Assembly (NCBI GenBank): GCA_029974015.1
Contig: JARKUF010000022.1
Location: 62,001-126,000 of the forward strand
Direction of reading: 5' to 3'
DNA: 64,000 nucleotides
Source of the DNA: Spirochaetota bacterium
GTDB taxonomy: Bacteria > Spirochaetota > UBA4802 > JAGODF01
Shown here in pieces: positions 54,804-62,085 of the stretch. The notes below the pieces were generated by a model. The model did no database searches. It had not been told where the DNA came from and saw nothing but the letters and a program-made list of their open reading frames with translations. Each line of letters begins with the position of its first letter. The first letter of the stretch is position 1. The position numbers and the translations under genes were made by a program.

Positions 54804-56564
54804 TCACGAACGTTTAAAAAGCTTCTCGATGTCGGCTTTCTCGATGCGGTACAGATAGGGACGGCCGTGGGGACACCTAAGCTCATGGCGCCCCGAAAGG
54901 GCAGCCGCGGCAATCATGGCGGCATCGCTACCGGAGAGGCCCCCGCCGGCCCTGACGGCTCCATGGCACGCGGCCTTCTCGGCTATTAGTTTCCTCCAAT
55001 CCGGCACGGCCCCTTCTTTTAGTGAATCGAGGGAATCGAGCAGATCTCGGAAAAATATGTCTATGTCTATTCCCTTAGCGGCGGCGGGGACGGCCCTCAC
55101 CGCTACTGCTCCCTCCCCTATTTGCTCCACTTCGAAACCTGCGCGAACAAAGACGTCCCGGTGCTCAATTACGAGGGAGCATTCCCCGGGTGTCAGCTCC
55201 ACTGCATGGGGGAAGATGAGCCCCTGGGAATCGCCCTCCGTGCCCGCGGTAATGAGCCTGTCGTAGATTATCCGCTCATGGGCCGCGTGGTAATCTATGA
55301 GGAATAGTCCGTCCCCGTCCTGGGCGACGATATAGGTGTCGAAGACGACGCTTACGGAGCGGAGGGAGGCCCCCTCCCCTGCGCCGTCATAGGAACGGGG
55401 CCCGTCGTACACCCGCCCTGCCGCACCTCCCTGGAAAAGCGACGCTCCTTCTATCATTCCAACGCCGGACGCACTGCCGCCTGTATCTTCCCCATGTTCA
55501 GGAACGTCGGCAGCATGCTTCATTGAACCCGCAGGGGCCCCCGCTCCCCGAAAAATTTCCGTGTCGATTCGGTGGGCCTTTCCTCCCAGTGCCTTCTTTG
55601 CGAGGTTCATCACGAGGCTGTGTATGTAATTCTGGTCGAAGAAACGCAGTTCCCGCTTCGCGGGATGGACGTTTACATCGAGAAGGGAAGGCTCCAGCGT
55701 GATAAAAAGAAACGCCACCGGATGCTCACCCCGGCGCAGCATCGACTCATAGGCCCGGGTTAGAAGAAAGCCCAGGGGGCGATACTCGATGGGCCGGTTG
55801 TTGACATACAACAGTTGGAGGGTACGGGAGGGGCGGTGGAACATCGGCCCCGAAAGAAACCCGTGAATGCCTGCCTGCACGTCGTTAAGCTCCTCCTCGA
55901 TGAGGTGGCGGCATACGGCCTCGCCGTAAACCCGGGCAAGGCGCTCCCGGCGGTCCTTAGCGGCGGGAAGCACAAGCTGGCGTTTCCCTTCCGAGCTGAG
56001 GGTGAAGGAAACCCCGGGAGCGGAAAGGGAGGCGCGTAGAAAAGCGTCCTTCAGGCGGCGCAGTTCCGCCGACTTGCTTTTCAGGAACTTTTTTCTCGCA
56101 GGCACATTGTAAAAAAGCTTCTCAACGATAACCGTGGTCCCCGCAGGGCCGGCGTAGTCTCCCGGTTCCGGCGTTCCCCTTGCGTTTGAGAGCTTCCCCC
56201 CCAGCTCCTCCCCGCCTCGCCGCGACATGACCGTCAAGTCCGAGATTGAGGCGATGCTGGACAGCGCCTCACCGCGAAAACCGAAGGTGGCAATCCCCTC
56301 GATGTCTTCAATGCAGCGCATCTTGCTGGTCGCGTGCTCCCGGGTCGCCAGGGAAATGTCTTCACGGAATATCCCCTCCCCATCGTCCCGGACGACGATG
56401 CGCTTGAGGCCGCTCTCCTCAATTTCCACATCGATGTTGCGGGCCCCGGCATCCAGGGAATTTTCCAGAAGCTCTTTTAATACCGAGAAGGGCCCTTCCA
56501 CCACCTCTCCGGCGGCGATCTTGCTCTTCACGGCATCGGGGAGTATTGTAATTCGATTGTTCAC
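54804..56564 (-). CDS. mutL: DNA mismatch repair protein MutL
   Basis: 586 residues. N-terminal GHKL ATPase: LKELLENSLDAGARNIDVEI, VVRDDGEGIFREDISLATRE, ATFGFRGEALSSIASISDLT, and KLFYNVPARKKFLKS. Transducer LLYVNNRPIEYRPLG and LDVNVHPAKRELRF. Low-complexity linker from about 345. The C-terminal domain has IDYHAAHERIIYD at about 422-434, ACHGAVRAGGGLS and CPHGRPYLYRI. The endonuclease motif is usually DQHA-x2-E-x4-E; here Gln is Tyr and the last Glu is Asp, while the ACH and CPHGRP metal motifs are kept. Mismatch-repair matchmaker and probable nickase. Confidence 0.95.
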   Translation of the reverse strand: MNNRITILPDAVKSKIAAGEVVEGPFSVLKELLENSLDAGARNIDVEIEESGLKRIVVRDDGEGIFREDISLATREHATSKMRCIEDIEGIATFGFRGEALSSIASISDLTVMSRRGGEELGGKLSNARGTPEPGDYAGPAGTTVIVEKLFYNVPARKKFLKSKSAELRRLKDAFLRASLSAPGVSFTLSSEGKRQLVLPAAKDRRERLARVYGEAVCRHLIEEELNDVQAGIHGFLSGPMFHRPSRTLQLLYVNNRPIEYRPLGFLLTRAYESMLRRGEHPVAFLFITLEPSLLDVNVHPAKRELRFFDQNYIHSLVMNLAKKALGGKAHRIDTEIFRGAGAPAGSMKHAADVPEHGEDTGGSASGVGMIEGASLFQGGAAGRVYDGPRSYDGAGEGASLRSVSVVFDTYIVAQDGDGLFLIDYHAAHERIIYDRLITAGTEGDSQGLIFPHAVELTPGECSLVIEHRDVFVRAGFEVEQIGEGAVAVRAVPAAAKGIDIDIFFRDLLDSLDSLKEGAVPDWRKLIAEKAACHGAVRAGGGLSGSDAAMIAAAALSGRHELRCPHGRPYLYRIEKADIEKLFKRS

Positions 56565-56632
56565 AGGCGCCTGCGATTATTACACACAAGCCACGGCGGC
56601 GTTCCAGACGGAAGTTTTCCGGGGCGATATAG

Positions 56633-57379
56633 TTACGACTCGATCAACTTAAGGAGCTTCGGGAGTGTTTCTCCAACTTTCCCCTGGATAAAAACATCGG
56701 TAATGGATCCAGTGAGCCCTGTGTGTTCAAGGTTCATCTCTATCACCCTGGCATGGTTCTGCTTGGCGATGTATGGAATACCGCTGGCGGGGTAAACCAC
56801 CGCCGAGGTGCCCACCACGAGAACTGCATCGGCAGAATGGGCCAGCATAGTGGACTCCATGAGGGCGGCCTGTGGAATCATCTCCCCGAAGAACACCACC
56901 TTTGGTTTCAGGATCTCTTTGCATCTGGGGCAGCGCGGGGGCTTGCCTCCGAAATCCGGGTCCCCGACTTCCTCCTCATGCTGACACGAAAGGCATTCCA
57001 GGTGATGGGCATTTCCGTGAAACTCGATGACATTGACGCTCCCGGCTTCCTGGTGAAGATTGTCAATGTTTTGAGTGACGACGCCCTTGAGGATGTTCTT
57101 CTTTTCCAGGGCAGCCAGGGCAACATGCGCCGGGTTGGGCTTCACATTTTTTGTAAGGCTTATCATCTCAAAGAGCATCTCCCAGATCATCTCGGGATCG
57201 CGGCGAAAGGAATCGATATGGGCATATATGGCGGGGTCGTATTTCTCCCAGAGCCCCCCGGCGCTGCGGAAATCCGGGATCCCGCTTTCCACCGATATGC
57301 CGGCCCCGGTGAGGGCGATGAGAAAATTAGATTTTTGTATAATTTCAGCCGCCTCTCTGAGGCTCGACCCGTCGTCCAT
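56633..57379 (-). CDS. cobB: Sirtuin NAD-dependent protein deacylase
   Basis: 248 residues. The ATG at 57379 is behind GGGGAGGAACGCC. Motifs: LIALTGAGISVESGIPDFRS, VVTQNIDNLHQEAGSVNVIE with catalytic FHGNAHHLEC, zinc pairs CLSCQ and CPRCK, GTSAVVYPAS and IEMNLEHTGLTGSITDVF. Removes acetyl or other acyl groups from lysines, releasing nicotinamide. It may counter non-enzymatic acylation from the acyl-CoA-rich metabolism encoded here. Neither the desuccinylase Tyr/Arg pair nor its absence could be settled by eye. Confidence 0.93.
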   Translation of the reverse strand: MDDGSSLREAAEIIQKSNFLIALTGAGISVESGIPDFRSAGGLWEKYDPAIYAHIDSFRRDPEMIWEMLFEMISLTKNVKPNPAHVALAALEKKNILKGVVTQNIDNLHQEAGSVNVIEFHGNAHHLECLSCQHEEEVGDPDFGGKPPRCPRCKEILKPKVVFFGEMIPQAALMESTMLAHSADAVLVVGTSAVVYPASGIPYIAKQNHARVIEMNLEHTGLTGSITDVFIQGKVGETLPKLLKLIES

Positions 57380-57565
57380 GGCGTTCCTCCCCTGTCCATA
57401 CCACACGCAAACTATATCGAAGCGCCCGATTCGTCAATCGTATTATATGAGAGGAGCGCGCTTTGCGGACTTCCTCCGCCACAGGCCCTTCGAAAGCGCA
57501 AGAGAGGATGCGTTTAACAAACCCCAATGCCCCGGAGCACCCCGTAAACGCGTAAGATGAGGTAT

Positions 57566-58744
57566 TCATGCCACGGCGCCCTTCTTCCTCAGCGCATCGA
57601 TGTCTTCCATCCCGAAGCCGGCCCGGCGCAGGATATCGTCGGTATCGAATCCCTGGGACGAACCGGCAAAGCCCGCGCACCAGTTTCCTGAAGCGAATTT
57701 AAGGGGATTGCCGATCTGGCGAAAACTACCCCCTTCACGGCTTCGAACCGTGACAATCATGTCCCTCTCTGAAATAGGAGGCGATGTCAGAGCTTCGGAG
57801 AGGGTCCTCACGGGTTCCACACAGGCGTCTATACGGGAGAAAGCATCAACCCAGTGGGCAAGGGGGCGGGAAGAGATGGTGCGGGCAATTTCTTTCTTCA
57901 AAGAGAGGACTTCCTCCGGTGAAAGAAGGCCCTGGCGGAGTACATCGCCCATCCCAATCGTTTCAAGAAAAGCCGTGAGAAACTTCGGTTCAATGGGACC
58001 TGCTGAAAGAAATTTGCCGTCAGCAGTGCGGTAATAATCGTAGAGAGATCCTCCGTTAAGAATTTCGCCTTCCGGGAGGGGCCCCTCTCCTCCGGCAAGC
58101 ACCCCTGCCCCCAAAAACACCGACATTGCGAATGTCCCGTCGGTGATGGAAATATCGATGCAGTCGCCCTCCCCCGTTTTCAGACGTCTGATATAGGCGG
58201 CCAGAAGGGCGATGCAGAGGTTTTTCGATCCGCTCCCCAGGTCCGCAACCTGGATGCCGCCCGGAACAGGACCGCCTTCCTTCCTGCCGGAGTAGGAATC
58301 TATTCCCGACAGGGCCATGTAGTTGATATCATGCCCCGCCCGCCGCGCGTATGTTCCCGTCTGCCCGTAACCGGATAGTGAGCAGTATATAAGGGAGGGA
58401 TTCACTTCCCTCAATGCGCCGAAACCGAGGCCGAATTTCTCCATTACTCCCGGCCTGAATTGCTCCACAACGACATCGTACTCACTTACCAGACGGCGCA
58501 CGACATCAACCGATTCCGGAAAAGAAAGGTTCAGGGCCAGGGAGCGCTTTCCCCTGTTCACCTGGGCATATACCGCCGACATCCCCTCCACATATGGGGG
58601 CGCCAGGCGCAGCAGGTCCGGGGCAAGAGGGTTTTCGACTTTGATAATGTCGGCCCCCAGGTCGGCGAGCATCATGGTGCCGAAGGGCCCCGGGAGAAGA
58701 TAGGTGAAATCGAGGATTCTCATTCCTTCCAGGGGAGGGGTCAT
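57566..58744 (-). CDS. CaiB/BaiF family III enzyme, alpha-methylacyl-CoA racemase-like
   Basis: 392 residues. N-terminal LEGMRILDFTYLLPGPFGTM, LADLGADIIKVENP, YAQVNRGKRSLALNL, VVVEQFRPGVMEKFGLGF, SLSGYGQTGTYARRAGHDIN. The GHDINYMALSG block (catalytic His) and IQVADLGSGSKN match alpha-methylacyl-CoA racemases more than CoA-transferases, which use an Asp in a different context (the Asp here is in VADLG). Racemisation at C2 of acyl-CoAs would let 2-methyl or 2-substituted acyl-CoAs enter dehydrogenation. CoA-transfer cannot be excluded. Confidence 0.85.
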   Translation of the reverse strand: MTPPLEGMRILDFTYLLPGPFGTMMLADLGADIIKVENPLAPDLLRLAPPYVEGMSAVYAQVNRGKRSLALNLSFPESVDVVRRLVSEYDVVVEQFRPGVMEKFGLGFGALREVNPSLIYCSLSGYGQTGTYARRAGHDINYMALSGIDSYSGRKEGGPVPGGIQVADLGSGSKNLCIALLAAYIRRLKTGEGDCIDISITDGTFAMSVFLGAGVLAGGEGPLPEGEILNGGSLYDYYRTADGKFLSAGPIEPKFLTAFLETIGMGDVLRQGLLSPEEVLSLKKEIARTISSRPLAHWVDAFSRIDACVEPVRTLSEALTSPPISERDMIVTVRSREGGSFRQIGNPLKFASGNWCAGFAGSSQGFDTDDILRRAGFGMEDIDALRKKGAVA

Positions 58745-58871
58745 TGAGCAATATCCGGAAAAAGAATTTCACGCCCGATAGTTTGAAAGCATCCGGACAT
58801 CACAGAGCTTTCGCGGTTCCATTCAACAGCCGGAAAGCAAAAACACAAAAAGCGGCTCAGCATAAATAACA

Positions 58872-58900
58872 TTGACGTATACCATTAAACCTGTTAGAAT
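58872..58900 (+). promoter_or_regulatory. Sigma-70 promoter of the 59-kb chemoreceptor
   Basis: TTGACG (58872-58877), 17-bp spacer, TAGAAT (58895-58900). The predicted start point (~58907) coincides with the left edge of the repeat element, so the whole element is transcribed as leader. 58745-58871 shows nothing else. Confidence 0.75.
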
Positions 58901-58906
58901 GAATAT

Positions 58907-59027
58907 GGTCGTCTTTAATACTCGGGTTTTCCAGCCCGCCTTCGGCGGGCTGGAAAACCCGAGTCCCGAGTATGCCAGTAGTTACAGTTCTTGGGAACTT
59001 TAAACAAATTAATTTTTAGAGGTTCCC
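58907..59027 (-). repeat. Full-length copy of dispersed TIR element (reverse), in a 5' leader
   Basis: 121 bp: degraded left end GGTCGTCTTTAATACTCGGG, CCAGCCCGCC-TTC-GGCGGGCTGG hairpin within GGTTTT...AAAACC, CCGAGTATGCCAGTAGTTAC box, then GGGAACTTTAAACAAATTAA and exact right end TTAATTTTTAGAGGTTCCC. An ATG at 59029 follows its AGAGG directly. Confidence 0.85.
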
Positions 59028-59076
59028 TATGATTAGACACACATATACACAGGGCAAAAAGACGGGGGACAGTACC

Positions 59077-61212
59077 ATGGAAGTCAAGGACCTTTTACGA
59101 CGTTTTCTAAAATATGGGTCAATGGCCATAATATTCAATCTGATCGTGACTCTGATTATCCTTTCCATCGCCTTTCCTGCCTTCTCCGACCTTCGGCTCC
59201 TCGCCTTTTTCGCCATGATGACGGTGGTCTGTTTCATCCTCATCATCCTGTATTATATTACAATGGTCAGAAAAATATTGGACTACATCGCAGACATCTC
59301 GAAGAACATGGAGGCGCTGAGGCGGGAGTTTGCCACTGCTCCCAGGAGGACCATGGCGGCCAACGTGGTAATCATTTTCCTGTTCTATCTTCCCTCGATT
59401 CCGGCGATGTATTATCTGTTCGGGTACACGAACATCTATTACCATTTCTTCGTCTTTTTCACGAGTGTTTTTATATTTTTGTTTCTCGGATACTATTCAA
59501 TGGGGATCTGGTACACCAGGACTTATCCCCTGGGCCGTTTCGGCATACCCATTGCGGTCCAGGGGCTTGGGAGTAAAATTATAAACCTGGTGTTCCCCAC
59601 AATCCTCCTTGCCTCGGCCATGATTACCGTCATGCTCTATTTCATCGGCAGTACAACCGTGAAAAGCGCCGCCGAGGCGCGGATCAACGACGCACTTGCC
59701 GGCATCACCGCCTCGATGAACCGCGGGGCTGACCGGACCTCCTTCGAAATTCCTCCTGCCTTCTCGGAATACGGCGGCGTTCTTTTCATCACCGACGGCA
59801 ATGGCGTACTCCAAACCGCAGCCGGTGGATTCGAGTCCGGGACCTCCCTCCCGGATTCCCTCGTGAGGGGTAATCAAGCGGTCTATTTGTTCCGGTCCAC
59901 CCGGGAATCCCTGAGAAACCCCGGCGGCATGGAAGGTGAAGTGTTCCCCGGTGTCTTCAACGGAAGAAAGGCCGTGTTTTTTACCCGGGGCCTTGGAAGC
60001 ACGGGCGCCTTCGCTCTGGGAGTATTCGATGACGAAAAGATATATGGAAAATTCTACCTCACCATTTTCCTGGAAGCTCTGGGGCTTTTCATCATAAACA
60101 TGGTAATGGGTTTCCTCGTGTACCGACGCCTCCTGAAAACGGCCCGTTCCATACGCCAGATTATTCCCGCCCTCACCAGGGCGTCGCAGGGCGATCTTTC
60201 CGAGGACATCTCAATCGTCAAGACCAGGGACATCCTGGAGGACTTCACGAGGACCTTCATCAGTTTCAAGGACATCGTCAGGGATTTCGTTGAAAAGGCC
60301 CGGGAACTCGCCCAAATGCTCAACGATGAAGCTGAATCGATCTCCGAGTCTGGGAACCGCATCAGGGTCCTTTCCGCTCAGAACGCAAAACTGCTGAGCG
60401 AGTCGACGAGGGGACTCGAGGGGATCGCCGGGGCCTTCACGGAAATCGCCCAAAACTCCGGGATCCAGGACACTAACATATCCGGACTGGACAACGCCGT
60501 CACCAAGCTCAACGATTCCATGCAGATGCTGGCCAAGGACGCCGGAAACGTAATCAACTCCATGGGGACCGTGGAGGAAGGGGCCATGAGCAGCACGGAG
60601 TTGGTGCGCAGGGCCTATTCGGGGATGAAGAAAGCCGAAGAACTCTACCGGGGGATTTTTAATATCATTCAGCTCATCTCGGAAATCGCTGACCAGGTAA
60701 ACCTCCTCTCCCTCAATGCGTCAATCGAGGCCGCCCGGGCCGGCGAGTACGGACGCGGCTTTGCCGTCGTGGCCGAGGAGATATCGAAACTGGCGGACCG
60801 GACCGGCGCCAATGTCAAGGAGATCACCCACCTCATCACCGGCGGCAATGATGAGATTGAAAAAAACATGGAAATTATCACGAAGGTGCGGGACTCCTAC
60901 GACTCCATCGTATCCAATATCGAGATGACGGGCTTCATGATCACCGGATTCATCGACATGATTACGAAACGCGTTGACGAAATCAAAATCATCAGGGGTA
61001 CGATAGCTTCGGTAAAAGATTTTGCCGGGGCCCTCTCGGAGTCTACCGAAAAGGAGAAGGAAACGACCCAAATTATGTTTCAGAGCATCGACCGGGTGAA
61101 CCGGGACGCCGGGGAGTTCGCCGTCAGGTCCGAGGCCCTGACAGGCTCGTCGGAACAGCTTAAGGTGATGGCCCAGTCCCTCCTGGAAAAGCTCCAGTTG
61201 TTCAAGCTTTAG
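59077..61212 (+). CDS. Methyl-accepting chemotaxis protein, polytopic
   Basis: 711 residues. The ATG at 59077 follows GGGGGACAGTACC; an in-frame ATG at 59029 behind the repeat's AGAGG would add 16 polar residues. Multiple helices in the first 190 residues ([75 protein letters not shown]), then [20 protein letters not shown], a ~110-residue outside domain, and another helix ([19 protein letters not shown]) before a HAMP-like linker. Signalling tip [20 protein letters not shown] and [19 protein letters not shown]. Followed by a heme-c sensor protein. Confidence 0.88.
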   Translation: MEVKDLLRRFLKYGSMAIIFNLIVTLIILSIAFPAFSDLRLLAFFAMMTVVCFILIILYYITMVRKILDYIADISKNMEALRREFATAPRRTMAANVVIIFLFYLPSIPAMYYLFGYTNIYYHFFVFFTSVFIFLFLGYYSMGIWYTRTYPLGRFGIPIAVQGLGSKIINLVFPTILLASAMITVMLYFIGSTTVKSAAEARINDALAGITASMNRGADRTSFEIPPAFSEYGGVLFITDGNGVLQTAAGGFESGTSLPDSLVRGNQAVYLFRSTRESLRNPGGMEGEVFPGVFNGRKAVFFTRGLGSTGAFALGVFDDEKIYGKFYLTIFLEALGLFIINMVMGFLVYRRLLKTARSIRQIIPALTRASQGDLSEDISIVKTRDILEDFTRTFISFKDIVRDFVEKARELAQMLNDEAESISESGNRIRVLSAQNAKLLSESTRGLEGIAGAFTEIAQNSGIQDTNISGLDNAVTKLNDSMQMLAKDAGNVINSMGTVEEGAMSSTELVRRAYSGMKKAEELYRGIFNIIQLISEIADQVNLLSLNASIEAARAGEYGRGFAVVAEEISKLADRTGANVKEITHLITGGNDEIEKNMEIITKVRDSYDSIVSNIEMTGFMITGFIDMITKRVDEIKIIRGTIASVKDFAGALSESTEKEKETTQIMFQSIDRVNRDAGEFAVRSEALTGSSEQLKVMAQSLLEKLQLFKL

Positions 61213-61323
61213 GATGCTGTCGTCCACAAGTCGGGACCGTCTCACTAACATTTGCACATCTCCTGTCCGGGGAGCGCCATCTTTCCCGTTTCCTCCGAGA
61301 AGGGCCGCGGCGGCACAAAAGTA

Positions 61324-61352
61324 TTGGGAATCGGCGCCTTCGGTACGATAAT
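61324..61352 (+). promoter_or_regulatory. Possible promoter of the heme-c sensor gene
   Basis: TTGGGA (61324-61329), 17-bp spacer, GATAAT (61347-61352). About 75 nt before the ATG at 61426. Confidence 0.4.
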
Positions 61353-61425
61353 AATACCGGGGGCGCCACGAAGTCCTCCCACGACGCTTTCGCTTCGTGA
61401 ATTTCTGAAACGCCCGGCCGTCTAC

Positions 61426-62034
61426 ATGAAAATAAAAACCTTACTTATCGCAACCACAGCGCTTCTCCTCGGGATGACATTATTACAGACGCTTCCGGTT
61501 CCTCCCTACGCCGGAGATATCTACCCCCTCTTCCGCTCCAGATACTTCTCTGAGCTTGACCGGCAATTCAATACCGTCGTAGACGCCTTCCTGGGCATCA
61601 AGACCATGGCCCGAGCGCCCTTTGCGTGGATATTCCTTGAGGACATGAGGGCAAAGCACTCGCTCGCGATATCAGTGTACAACGCCCGAGGAGAGGCGGT
61701 GAAGGCCCCCGGGGAAATTGCTCCCGGGAACGACCCTGCCGTATTGCGCCTCGCCGGAGCAACGGCCCCCAGGCCCTTTACCGAGCTACGCGGCTCCATG
61801 TACTACTCGGCCATTCCTCTCAGCGCCGAGGGGAAATGCCGTTTCTGCCACAGCCAGGCACCCGGTGAAACGATAGGGGTGATCACCTTTGAAAGGAAGT
61901 ACGACGCCTGTGTCTATTACACATGGGAACGGGTCCTTCCTTTCTCACTCATTTCCCTTGTTCTCCTTGGGGTCCTCATATTCCTCGCACAATGGGACCC
62001 GCGGAAGAAAATTAAAGAATTGTTTGACAAATAA
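61426..62034 (+). CDS. Stand-alone Tll0287/DUF3365-like heme-c sensor membrane protein
   Basis: 202 residues from the ATG at 61426. The start is chosen because it opens the hydrophobic helix MKIKTLLIATTALLLGMTLL; upstream in-frame codons look non-coding, and no clear ribosome site is seen. The periplasmic part includes RSRYFSELDRQFNTVVDAFL and MYYSAIPLSAEGKCRFCHSQ, where CRFCH is a c-type heme site. C-terminal helix ERVLPFSLISLVLLGVLIFLAQ, then a short cytoplasmic tail KKIKELFDK. It has no output domain, so it may signal through the chemoreceptor encoded upstream. Confidence 0.7.
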   Translation: MKIKTLLIATTALLLGMTLLQTLPVPPYAGDIYPLFRSRYFSELDRQFNTVVDAFLGIKTMARAPFAWIFLEDMRAKHSLAISVYNARGEAVKAPGEIAPGNDPAVLRLAGATAPRPFTELRGSMYYSAIPLSAEGKCRFCHSQAPGETIGVITFERKYDACVYYTWERVLPFSLISLVLLGVLIFLAQWDPRKKIKELFDK

Positions 62035-62085
62035 ACGCAACCGTACAAAGGGGTTAGGATCACTCGAAGGCGGAACAAAACAAAA

